Below the pieces are notes generated by a model. That model was not told the DNA's origin and searched no databases. It saw only the letters and a list, made by a program, of their open reading frames with translations. Of a DNA stretch of 64,000 nucleotides, positions 37,925 to 49,586 are shown piece after piece (position 1 is the first letter of the stretch; every line of letters begins with the position of its first letter). The stretch covers positions 62,001-126,000 of the forward strand of contig CAJNOL010000312.1 of assembly GCA_905250125.1 (NCBI GenBank), in the 5' to 3' direction. A program made the translations under genes and the position numbers. Origin of the DNA: Rotaria sordida. Lineage: Eukaryota > Rotifera > Eurotatoria > Philodinida > Philodinidae.

Positions 37925-40900
37925 ATGTATTTCTTTTTTATATTATTCATTTTTTTAAATTTATTAATATTTATTCAAACAATACAAATTCAACGAATAA
38001 AAGTACGTGAAAATGTTAATGTAACAATGACATGTCGTTTTAATACAAAAGAAAATTTATTAACAACAAATTCTTTATCATCTATAGCAAAATTATCATC
38101 ATTTAATAAAATATTTGATAATAATTATTCCGATAATATTATACTTTGGTATAAAGATGATATACATGTTATTGGTGTTAATTCGATATCAAATGATCCA
38201 CAAAAATATTTAATTCATCAAGAAAATTTTTATACATATCAATTAATTATACTTAATGTACAATTAGAATCATCAGGCATATATAAATGTCAAAATTTTA
38301 CAGCTAAAGAAGAGAATCTTTTTCAATTAAATGTTATGGGTATGTTTAGAAAGTTATATGATATAGTTAGACCACCCAAAAAAATAAATATATATGTATA
38401 AGAATAGCTGAATGTTTAGTATCGAAGATTAATCTTCTTTTGACTCAACAATCTATGTGTCTGTTATTATTAGAATATGTCAAGCAAACGATTGGCAGTA
38501 GTATAACCGATATGTTAATTCTTGCATCATATCTGACAACATCCAAATATCGAGATATCAGCATGAATAGTATGATAGAAGAAACAAGCAAGAAAAAAAA
38601 AAAAGACTACTGTTTTCACGCTTCCATTACAACATACATATAAAGCAGCTGTACAAAAGTTCCGGAAAATCAATCTTTTCCTTTTTTTTTTTTATATTAT
38701 CAGTGATAGACAAATCGAGAATGAATCTTTTTCTCAGCTTGAGATGTATGTTGACATTTTTTTGACTCAGTAATTATTCTGATAGATGATGTAATAGTCT
38801 TTAAAAGAAAAGGACGACAAAAAAAAAAAAAAAAAAAAAAAAGAACGAGATATTATATGTACTATTAGTTTGAAGATGAACGACTCGTGCGTGAGAATTA
38901 AGAATATAATTACCAACTATTATTTCATCCGCATGACAGAATTTTTTTTACTTAAAGTTCATGTTCATTGAGCTACATGTATTCTAGTCAAGAGCCAATC
39001 GAGAGATCAAGGCAAGCATCTGCTACTCACGAGTACTTCTTTCGACGAACGGCAATGAATAAGGATGTCAATGAAGTTAATCATCAATCATTTTCTATTG
39101 AGAACAAAAACTCGTTAATTTGGTGAATATGCACACATATACATGTTTAATAGAAGATGATGATTCTTTACTTTCTCATCAATGAAAAGGTTACAAGAAT
39201 AAAAATTCTCTATAGTAGGAAAAAAAAAAAGGAAAAGTAAAAAACAACAACAAGAACAGTCGTACAATCAATTATGATAGACACAAACCATGTCTGTTCA
39301 ATATAGAATAAATGAAAGGATGACAAAAAAATAATCAATTTTCTTCTTTCTTCTGTAAATCAGATAAATAGAAAGATTAGGGGTTATTCTCTGTTCCATA
39401 TCTGATAAAGATTTACTTCTTTTTTTTTTTTCATCTTACTACTAATTAGTATAAAAATGTCTAAATTTGACAAATCAATACAAAACAATTAGCCATCATC
39501 TTTTTTCATTGCCTATTATTTATCTGTCATCCGACAGGAAGGGATGAACATTCATTAGTTACTCCTCTGGACAATAGATGAGAAAGAAGAAAAATAACAC
39601 ACCTTGAAATAATTACAGACAATTGAACAGGACGTACGTGTTTCACATGTTGAATAGTCGCTTTAGCCTATGGCCATTTAACACAAGATATGTCACACCC
39701 CCGCCTTTAAATATACATGAAAATATTTGTCAATCACTATACGAATAGAAAAGAAAAATAAGGTGTTGTCTCTATAGACAATCTATTGACACTAATATGA
39801 CTAAAGTAATCAGATCAATATATGAAAAATCCTTTTTTTTTTTTGTTTTTGTTTTTTATAGTTCCACCATCTCGTCTTCGTCTTAGTCCATCACCACAAA
39901 TGCCTGTCTCTGATAGTACATCCGTTTTATTTAATTGTACTAGTGAACGTGCTTATCCAATTCCAACATTTGAATGGTATAAAAATGATAAATTAATTCA
40001 ACGGTATTGAATATGTTATTCTTTTCCATTTCATATGTCTTAATGGAATTATTATTTTTCTTTTCTTAGTTCAATCGGTATAAGTAATAACAATGAAACA
40101 AATACAGCAAGCTTTTCAAGTTCATCTCTTTTAACACTTATTCTTTCACCTATTGATCATGATCATGTACTACGTTGTCAAGTAACTAATGAAGCGAGTA
40201 TTCATGATACAAATGTTGAACTTAAACTCGAGATTTTATGTGAGTAGTATATGTACATATGTATATATACACATTGAATATTTATTAAAAGCTACTTGAC
40301 TAGTTTGTTTGATCATCCGACTGACACATTTGTTTTTTTCTTTTCTTTCTAGTTAAACCCATTATCAATATATCATGGAATCAAAAACAATCACTAACAA
40401 CACTAACAGTAATTGAAAATAGATTTGAAACTATACATTGTATAATATCAGCTAATCCATCAGCATTAACAAATATTGAATGGTTTAAAAATGAACAATT
40501 AATTAGAGGTAAGACATTTATATGAAACATATTATTAGACATTTGTAGTTATGTTTGACGTATTTGATCTATCTAACGTGAAAGGACAAAAGGGGGCGGC
40601 GTCCTTCCGAAGATCTGTTTAGCCTTCGGCCGTCCCCTGGAAAGAGAAAATTTGTATAAAACATTCAATTGAATTGTCCTTATATCGAAGAGCTAGCTTT
40701 AATTTAATATTTGTTAAATTCTAAGATATACATATCAGGATACTCATATTTTATTTTCTTTGATGTTCTTGTATTTTTTAGGAGAAAATCAAGAACAAAT
40801 AAAAATTAATTTTACTCGAATAGAAAATATACAAAAATTAACTTGCCGAGCAAGAAATACAATTGGACAATCTGAAGCAACTGTTAATATTGATATACTT

Positions 40901-43900
40901 TGTAAGCAAAATGAGAAGACAATATGATTTGTTTATAACAAATCGAAAAAAAAAATAAATTTCTTTTTATTATATTAGATAAACCAAAATTATCAATGAT
41001 TGATCGTATAACATTAAATCAAGGTGAAAAACTTATTTTAAAATGTTCGATTGATTCAAATCCATTTTGTCATCAAATTCAATGGTTTCATAATGATAAA
41101 AAGATACATATACAATCATGTTCATTAATAAATCGAACACAAACTATAACAGAATATATTATACCAAATGTTTATCGTATACATTCAGGCAAATATACAT
41201 GTGAAGTTAAAAATTGGTTAAATACTGGTTTTGATAATCGACATGAAGCTACAACAGAAATATCAACTAATGTTCGAATACAATGTAAGAAATTTATTCA
41301 ATTATAAAAGTGACAAAATTAATTTTTCTTTTAAAAGATTGTTTAAAATAGAATATTTTATTAGGAATATCTGTTTGATATAGCAATATAATGTCAATAT
41401 GTTAACATCTAGTTAATGAGAGATAATCAACCAAAGGATTAGTTGAAAGAGAAAAAAACTAAGATGAAACATTCGTTATCAATCAGCAATCAATTATTAT
41501 CGTTATATTTATAATAAGAAATTTCTGGTTTATATCAACTGTCTTTTATTACTTGGATCTTTTTCCTTCAGTATGAAAGTTATATGGAATAATGTCTTCA
41601 TGATAGAAATTAGAACTAAAAAGAAATATTTAAAACCAATTAACATCCGTAGTAGACATGAGCAGGATCAGTCATTTTTGGTCTCGGCTCTGCTGGAAGT
41701 GAGATTGTTTTGTCCAAATCTATTTAGAACATATGAGTCGTGACAGTATGACATTCGACGTAAGTCTTACACGACTATAAAATGTATTGCTCTCAATGAA
41801 AGTGTTGATCTTAGCGGGATTAGTGTCCTTCACAATTAAGACTACGGTTTTTCAAAATTTTATTTAATATGAAAAAAATATACTATTTAATTTCTTTTAT
41901 AAATAGTAACAACAAACGGAGATCATCTAAAATTCTACACAAAAGGAAATGATTCAGGATTCAGTCGATATAGCTTTCTGCTTATCAAATTCGATCGATG
42001 TTGTTAGGGAAACATTTGTTTCTGCTGATGACGCTGGAATGGAATGTTGTGTTGATACTAAATGTCATAATTGTAGATACATACATGAATGCTTATTCCT
42101 TTCTATGTATTTAATTATTTCAGCATATGGTTTATCATTATCTATAGATGAGTTTTCATTAAAAATGAATTCTTCTAGTAGAATAATATCGCTTTCTACT
42201 TCTATGGTCTGTTCTCAAGTATAATAAATTACTCAATCATGATCGAACAGAGTTTCACTCCTATAATTTCATAGAAATTAACAGTTTGAGAAAAGTAAAA
42301 GTTTTCTGAAACTTTGGGTATCGGATCCGATTGCAAGACACTAGGCGAAATCGAAACCATCTTGTCCATATATAATCCAGAGATATATACTAAAGGATAA
42401 AAACTCAGTGTCCATTCAGTAAGAAGTATTGTATGTTAAATAATTGTTTAATTAGCTTTGAAAAATCGATCTAATGTTGAGAACAAAAAAAATTTATTGT
42501 TGTTTTTTTTTTTTTATTAATTTAGATGCTCCATTTATTTTAAATTCAATTAAAAAATTAGCTGTTACAGAAAATCATGATATTACAACAGAATGTATTG
42601 TTGATGCTTATCCAAAAGGTGATATTGTATGGTTTGGACCGTCTGGTCAACGATTAAGTTCATTTGCTGAAGAAAAAATTCTTAATGCAACAGTTATTTC
42701 ATCTATATTACATTGTAAGTTGATTATTTTCTTTTGAATTGAATTGAATAAATAAATAAATGATTTATTTTAGTACCACCATCTTATTCATCAATGCTTG
42801 GTTTATATCGATGTGTAGCTAAAAATGAATATGGTCAACATGAATTTTCAATTCATTTTCAACGACCTGGTCTACCTGATCCACCAAATCAATTACAACC
42901 AATAAATATAACATATTCTTCATTTATTTTAACATGGCAATCAGCTTATAATGGTGGTTCAAATATAATCTATTATGTTAGTCTTATTGGTAATCATACA
43001 GAAGAAAGACAAACAAGTTTAAATTCAATAAGATTTACTGGTAAATATGAATTTTTTATTTCTTTTTATTATAATTTAAATTTTTCTTTTATTTTTTTTA
43101 GATCTTAATGAAAAATCTCGTTATGTTGTTAAAATACGTTCAAAAAATATTCTTGGTTTTAGTGATTATTCAAGTACTTTAATTGTTATAACAAATGAAT
43201 ATCCATTTCATTCCGAAGAATTTCCTATTATACAACGTGCTTATTATACAACTGATGGTCGTCGAATACATATTGAATTAAGTGAATTTAGTTCAACTAT
43301 AATTTTTAAAGATCAATTATGTTTACAATATTATCATATACCATTAACAATAATTGAAACTACAAATGATTTACCATCATGTATACCATTAAATACTTTA
43401 CAACAATCAAATAATGAATTTGAAATATTAACTAATGAAACAAATATACGTTTAAAATTATGTTTTATAAATCAAACAGATATTTGTTCAAAATCTATAT
43501 CAATACCAACCGGTGTATCTTTATCAAATGATTCATCTGAATTAATTTTAATATTAATTGGTAAAATAAAATAAAATAAATTTAATTAATAAAATAAAAA
43601 TATTCATCTTGTTTTTGTTTCTTTTTTTTTTTTTATTCAAGGAGCTACATTAGGTTTATGTATTGTTGCTGCATTAGTTGGTTTATTTATTTGTATACAA
43701 CAACAAAGACGTAAAGAAAAATCGAAAAATTCTTCTATGAATACATTAAAAACAAATTTTAATGGAAATCAAATAGAACATTTTCATGCAACACCTGTTC
43801 GAGTTGTTGATACTAATTCTTGTCTTTATTATCCAGCACAAACAACAGCAACAATAAATGAAAGTATGAAGGCGATTTGTTTTTTTTGTTCTCGTACATA

Positions 43901-44770
43901 AAAATTTATTTTAATTTTTACATTTAGTTCGACCAAATGGAACATTATTTTATAATCAAGAAATACCTAATGGTATATATTCAATACAAGGTGAGTAGCA
44001 GAAAAAAAAAAAAAAGAAAAAAAGAAATGAAATGAAAACAGATATATATATATATGTATGTTGATATTTTACCATTGAATATCAGGTACAAACAAAATGA
44101 CGATAAGAACAGGTTTTGCAAAAGTGAAACGAGGCTTGAAAGCCTGTTAGTATATGATTATCCACTATACTGTCCGTATGTGTGCTTGTTTGATTTATAT
44201 ATCACAGAAACACATCAATTTTCTTATTTCTTTTATTCACATTTCAATGTAAAAGAATATCTTCTTGCATTGAAAAATTATTTTTCTCTACTAATTCTTT
44301 TAAATTATCACAAACAAAAAAAAAAATAATAATAATAATAATATGATAAAAATAATCATGTTTTTTGGTTTTATTTTTATGTATGTTTAGAAAAGAAAAA
44401 TTCAATGTGTTTTGATTCCGGTATGCCATCAACAACTTCAAATAATTCTGATTCAGCATGTTCACAAGCATTTTCATCATCGGATATTGATGGACAAATA
44501 ATAAATGGATTTTATGATCGTTCTGATGGTGAAAATCATATTAATGGACGAATAAAAACAAAATCTAATCATGTATCTGATATACAACAATTATTTTTAA
44601 CAAAATTAAATGGTACAAATGATATACCACCATATACAATAGGAATTCGAGAAGATAATCATATAAATTTAACATCACATGGAAGAATATCATCCGAAGA
44701 AGAAAGTGGTTTTTCAACTCCAACAAAATCTCAGCATGGAAAAAAGCTTGTTTATGAAGTTGTTGTGTGA
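37925..44770 (+). CDS. Ig/FN3 single-pass transmembrane receptor (nephrin/Kirre/Echinoid-like architecture)
   Basis: Twelve exons: 37925-38339, 39862-40003, 40070-40239, 40353-40508, 40782-40901, 40979-41284, 42526-42714, 42774-43040, 43102-43560, 43642-43863, 43928-43990, 44391-44770; 962 residues. Signal peptide (MYFFFILFIFLNLLIFIQ), then five Ig domains: C...YKC in exon 1, FNC...LRC, IHC...LTC, LKC...YTC and TEC...YRC, each with the W-x-K core. One FN3 domain follows (PDPPNQLQPINITYSSFILTWQ), then a membrane-proximal region, a transmembrane helix (LILILIGATLGLCIVAALVGLF, exons 9-10) followed by QQQRRKEK, and a cytoplasmic tail with Ser-rich segments ending YEVVV, which fits a class II PDZ ligand. 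Nearly all introns are phase 1, as usual for Ig genes. This is a cell adhesion or recognition receptor; the exact orthologue cannot be named. AATAAA is at 44943. Confidence 0.88.
38340..39861 (+). other. 1.5-kb first intron of the Ig receptor gene
   Basis: Separates Ig domain 1 from Ig domain 2 at phase 1. Contains an A24 run (38819-38842) and small open frames that are not protein-like. No transposon recognised. Confidence 0.5.
40592..40637. repeat. GC-rich hairpin in an Ig gene intron
   Basis: GGGGGCGG (40592-40599) pairs with CCGTCCCC (40630-40637), and CCGAAG (40607-40612) pairs with CTTCGG (40624-40629), leaving an 11-base loop and a 7-base bulge on the 5' side. This is among the most GC-rich short segments of the window and lies between exons 4 and 5. 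Confidence 0.8.
41285..42525 (+). other. 1.24-kb intron of the Ig receptor gene with old repeats
   Basis: Lies between Ig domain 4 and Ig domain 5. It holds the minus-strand copy of the dispersed repeat (41661-41810) and a partial third copy (about 42310-42372, minus). A frame of 91 codons at 41949-42224 has codon use unlike the flanking exons and no acceptor in phase, so I treat it as non-coding. Confidence 0.55.
41661..41810 (-). repeat. Dispersed repeat, copy 2 (Ig receptor intron)
   Basis: Reverse-complement match to 33304-33456, with the same block order. About three quarters of the positions agree by eye, so the two copies are old. Confidence 0.75.
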
Positions 44771-45150
44771 ATTGTTTGTTTCTTTTTCTTTTTTTTTTAC
44801 TATATATTTATACATAGTGTATCGCATTTCTAAATATATATATATATCCTTGATTTGTTTGTGTGTGTGTGTGTGTGTGTTCTTTCCGTATATTGATCCT
44901 CCAGGTTTCCTTTGTTTCAGTTTTTGTTTTTATATAAAATAAAATAAAAAGAAAATGAAAGACATGAATTTTTCTTTTTTCTTCTTTTCTTTTCATCTAT
45001 ACATATTGATTTATATTCGATGAAATATATATATAACATGATTTATATTGTTAATAAGATGTACTTGAAAAAAAGATTACATTTTTCTTCTTTTTTTTCT
45101 CGTTATTATGTTTTGTATAAGCAAACATTTTGTAATATATTTTGATTTCA
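44771..45150. other. Short intergenic region with a GT repeat
   Basis: Holds the Ig gene 3' end with a (GT)10 run at 44861-44880 and AATAAA at 44943, then T-rich sequence leading to the next start codon. No gene. Confidence 0.5.
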
Positions 45151-47877
45151 ATGGATGACGTTGAACATCATGATAATGATGATGATGATGATGATGATGG
45201 ATGGAAAATACTTAAACCAGATGTTATATTATTTGAAACATCGATTTGGTTAGTCTGTTGTTTGAATATTTGTTTTTTCTTTTTTTGATTTAAAAATCTA
45301 TATTCGTTTATGTTCTATTTGGCTTCTACAGTTTTTGTATACAATAAATATTGATGAGGTTTCACTTGTTGACAATATCTGATTTGATAGGTTTCTTGCC
45401 ATCTAAATTTAATAATCATATTCATGGATTTTAATATTATTTATGATTGAGAGAGGGAAGAATAAAAAAAAAATATTATATTCGCCTTTTTAAATAAACA
45501 ATCTTCATCATTACTTTTCTGCTTTATTTTATTCGATAAGAAAGAATTGTAAAAAAAAAAAAAAAAAGGAACAACATATAAAATGTGCACTTTATTTCCC
45601 TTTGCTACCTATACAATTATATAGACATGTATTGCCACTTGTAAGTAGTAGTATACACGTGAGTGTCAACATTGTCAAAATAATAGTTTTTCGTTTTTTC
45701 CTAACTTTTATCGATTGAAACACTCAACATACATAAGCTACATAAATATATACGAACATTTAATCTCATGAACATAATATTAAAAACAAGATTTTCATAC
45801 ATATATACTTTTTAATATATTATTATTGTTAATGGTTTCTATTAGGGGTTTTGATAAACCTATACCTCATCCAATTTTGGATGATCCATCAAAAATGATG
45901 CGAATTATTGGTAAGTTTATTAATATAATATTTTATGAATAATTATTATAATTATTTCTTTTTTTTCTAGCTAATCCAGTTTATGATAAATTAACTATAT
46001 CACGTGCAGCTAGTATACATAAACATAGTTCTACGAAATCTAATCGACAATCAAGACAAATAAATAGACTAAAAGAAAAAACTATGAATCTACCATCTAA
46101 ATCTGTAGATACTGAACAAACTATAATAACAGTAAGTTTATAAAAGCAAAATTTAACTAAGTCAAAATAAGAAGTTGATAAAACAATAGAAAAAAATCTC
46201 AGAAAAAAATTTAGCAGATTGGAGTGACCCTCGCAAAAAAAAATGACATATATATTTATTAATAAGATATAATTCATTTGTGACTTAAACCATTAATATA
46301 TCCATTAAACTTATTTTGTTAAGTGTTAAAATAACTTTTATAAGACTAATAAATAATATTCCTCTAAAATATAAATGGATTAAATAAATAATGATTCAGT
46401 TTTGTCAAATATCAATCTTTTTTTTCTTCTAACAAACAATAAAAAAAAAAAACACGAAAAAGTTCAATTTGACATTCATTTAAGAAATTTAGGCGTATTT
46501 ATTGACTGAAAAAGAATTTTTAAAGGGCACGAAAAACTTTTTATATATGACTCATATAATGATTTTTATTCTAGTACTTTATTTATTGATGAATAGTAAA
46601 CATAGGTAGAGTAATTATGAAAAGAGAATATACTGTATAATTGACGTCACTAATACTTAACCCATAGAAAATTTTTCTATTAATAAAAATATAAATTCAA
46701 ATATTGAAATATTCTTTTATATTATATTCTATTTTAAAATTCATTGAAATTTTATTAATTATATCGATAAAAAAAAGTATTCAAATTCATTTTATTTTCT
46801 TTTACTCAATAGCCTCTACCAGATATATCACAAATAAATAATAGTCAAGTACAATCAAATCAATTATCCAATCGTCAAAATCTACCACCATTTAGTCTTC
46901 CAACAGCATTATCATCATCATCAACATCAAATCAAAAATCATCAAGAAAGTCTTCATCAACTTCTCGTTCTCGTATTATTACTGCTCGTTCGACAACACA
47001 AACTATTCAAGCAGCATTAGCTGATAATGATTCAAATATTAAAAAACCTGTAGCAGATGGTATAATTCGTTATGTAAACAGTCGTCATGGTTTTGAAGTT
47101 CAACGTTATTCATCAGCAAATTGGTTATCAACTGATGTATATACGAAAGATGCTTGTCAAGCACATGAAAAAACTTTTCGTGAAATGCTTGATAAAAAAC
47201 GGCATATTGAACGTCTATCACGTAGTATTTATTCATCTGACTATTACAGTAAGCGATGGCATGAATTATTACAATCATATAAACAAGGTTATTTAACACA
47301 TACACAATGGGCTCAACAAAATTATCAATTATTCTGTTTAAGAACTTTATATACTCGAGCAAAAAAACGTGAACAAAATGATATAAATTTATATAATCAA
47401 GATTTACGTCGTGCTCGTGCTACAAGTGCATTTGATGAATGGAAAGAAATAAAAAGTGAAGAAAATTCTACACATCCTAGCCGTTTAACAACAGCTCGTA
47501 GTCATAAAACAATAGAAGGAACATCTGGTATAGCAAATAATTCATTTTCTACTGCTATATCCAAGACAACTGATGAAAATCATACAACATTAATGGATAC
47601 AAATCATCGTATGTCAATATCAACTAGTGGTGATAGTGAACTTCAACGAATACCGATATATCAACCGATAATATCATCTAAAAATATATCATCTATTTCA
47701 TCATCAACAGCACCAAATATATTAGATAAACAACGATGGTCTTTACAAGCAATGGTTAAACGTGTCGTTGGACTTAATGAACCATTACGACAACCACAAC
47801 CACCAAAAATTACTGATCGTAAACAATCACCAGTAACAATTACAAGTACTGATAGTGGTTTTGAATCAGCTATTTAA
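45151..47877 (+). CDS. Charged, partly helical intracellular protein, family not recognised
   Basis: Four exons (45151-45248, 45846-45910, 45971-46131, 46813-47877) join in frame to 462 residues. The N-terminus is acidic (EHHDNDDDDDDDGWKILKPD) and followed by TSIWGFDKPIPHPILDDPSKMMRIIG. The middle is Ser/Arg-rich. Residues about 230-330 look folded and helical: IIRYVNSRHGFEVQRYSSANW, CQAHEKTFREMLDKKRHIER, SDYYSKRWHELLQSYKQGYL, and KKREQNDINLYNQDLRRARATS followed by FDEWKEIK. The last helix resembles the A-x-x-x-W-x-x-x-K repeats of microtubule- or cilium-linked coiled-coil proteins, a weak hint only. The C-terminus is Ser/Thr-rich and ends STDSGFESAI. No signal peptide or membrane segment. 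The 681-base third intron is AT-rich and empty. Confidence 0.8.
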
Positions 47878-48689
47878 AAATAAAGAAGTGTATTTTTGAA
47901 ATGGTATATCTTACTAGATGAATTTATCGAGTAAATAATCAACAAAGTCAAAAGTACTTCTTTTTTTTTCGAGGCAAACATGATTGATATTTCGTTTTAT
48001 TGAGTTTGTAAAAAGGATCAATACACAATGATCTTGTATTGTCTATTCATTTTTACAATGAATTTATATTATATTTTCAATTAAACTAATAAATTTTATG
48101 TAATCGATTATTTATTTTTACGTAAATAAATTATGATTCTTTTAAACTGCCATATCTCTTCTATTAAAGTATTAATTTTTGATCGTAATGAAGTTTTCTT
48201 CTTCAGTTTCATTTGAAAATATATTATCGAGAGATATATTTTACTGAATTAGATAGATCAAAGAAAAGGTCTTGTTAGCTTCTGTTTTAAAAGCATGTCA
48301 TTAAAACTATTTATTTTTTTCATATTAAAAACAGAAATAAATAATTTTATTATTGATTAAATATTTATTTATTTATTTTAATAAGCTACATAATTAAAAC
48401 GTCTTATATAAAAGATTATTTCGATAAATTTTAGTTGTCCTTTTTGTTTTCAACTATTGACAAAAAAGATTTTAATCTTTAAATATCTTTTGTTATTACT
48501 TTTCTGTCGTAATGTGTCTTATACTTGAACGCCTCTTGTTTTATGCTTTTTCCTCCTCTGATGTTAGTTGCTGTTGTTGTTGTTGTTGTTCGTTCTGATG
48601 GTTGTCGTGGTAATCGACTTAATAGTAGTTATGAAAAAAAAACCTCCAGTAGGTAATTATTCATATTTTATATTAAACAAAAGTTGTGA
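47878..48689. other. Intergenic, promoter side of the multi-pass protein gene
   Basis: AT-rich; includes a (TTG)n stretch near 48570-48590. The sequence near 48592-48640 is T/G-rich and may be 5' leader. No gene. Confidence 0.45.
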
Positions 48690-49586
48690 ATGAAACTTTG
48701 GTGGTACTCAGCTGGTAATATAATTTACGCATTAGGTTCATTAGGTTATCTTGTTATTAATATAGTCAATCTTATCAATCGAAATACTGTTGAATCACCA
48801 GTTACTTATATTATTTTAATTATTTTAGCTAGTATTTTTGTTATTGATGCTCTACTTTATACAATAGATTGGTTTGAACAACGTACAATAAAAAAACGAC
48901 GAGAATTAATTGCTTGTATACTTAATATTATTGGTAGTATATTATATTTAATAGGTGCAACAGTTTTTAAAAATCAGAAAACATCTACAAATGAATCTAT
49001 TAATTTAAATGATATACCAACATTTATATTTAATATTGTTGGTATGTTAGCATTTCTTGGTGAATCTATTCTTAATTTTTTTGCACCACCAGTATCTAAA
49101 CAAACATCAAAATGTTCAATAGAATTTTTTGCTCATTTACTTAATTTTATTGGTAATTTAACTTATTTAATTGCACATATTGTTCAACCAATTATATCAT
49201 TTATTGCAAGTTTTACAACAGAATCTTTTAATAAAATTACTGATTTGATTTATATTATTATTCGTCCAATTCAAATTGGTGGTGATTTTATTTATATAAT
49301 TGATGCTATACTTTATATTATTGTTTGGATTAAAGCAAATGAAAATTTAAGAAAAATTGGTACTATATGGATAGAACGTACTAATATAAAAATAAATGAA
49401 ATTACTAAAAAAAATAAACCAAATATAACAACATTAGAACAACTACCAGAACCAATTATTGATAATAATCAATTTGAATTAAAAAATCAAATCTTAGAAA
49501 CTAACACCAAAAAAATAACAAAATCAGTTATTGAAGAAGTAGAACCTTCAATAGAAAATTCACTTGAAGTGGAAACAATAACGTAA
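48690..49586 (+). CDS. Intronless multi-pass membrane protein with internal repeats, unknown function
   Basis: One open frame of 298 residues starting MKLWWYSAGNIIYALGSLGY. About six hydrophobic segments are visible: residues about 5-30, 38-63, 73-96, 108-132, 144-170 and 190-215. A motif recurs in five of them: NIIYALGSLGYLV, LNIIGSILYLIGA, FNIVGMLAFLGES, LNFIGNLTYLIAH and IQIGGDFIYIIDA, i.e. N/Q-I-x-G-x-x-x-Y/F-L/I-I. The two halves may therefore derive from duplication. The C-terminal 70 residues are charged, Asn/Glu/Lys-rich and cytosolic-looking. No family recognised. Lack of introns contrasts with most neighbours and may reflect a retrocopy or a lineage-specific gene. Confidence 0.8.
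   Translation: MKLWWYSAGNIIYALGSLGYLVINIVNLINRNTVESPVTYIILIILASIFVIDALLYTIDWFEQRTIKKRRELIACILNIIGSILYLIGATVFKNQKTSTNESINLNDIPTFIFNIVGMLAFLGESILNFFAPPVSKQTSKCSIEFFAHLLNFIGNLTYLIAHIVQPIISFIASFTTESFNKITDLIYIIIRPIQIGGDFIYIIDAILYIIVWIKANENLRKIGTIWIERTNIKINEITKKNKPNITTLEQLPEPIIDNNQFELKNQILETNTKKITKSVIEEVEPSIENSLEVETIT

Noticed and set aside
38440..38643. Plus-strand frame in the first intron of the Ig gene
   Set aside because: No Ig-like cysteines or Trp core and no acceptor in the right phase.
41949..42224. Cys-containing frame in an Ig gene intron, considered as a lost Ig exon
   Set aside because: The upstream part would need a frameshift, codon use differs from neighbours and flanking sequence is repeat-derived.
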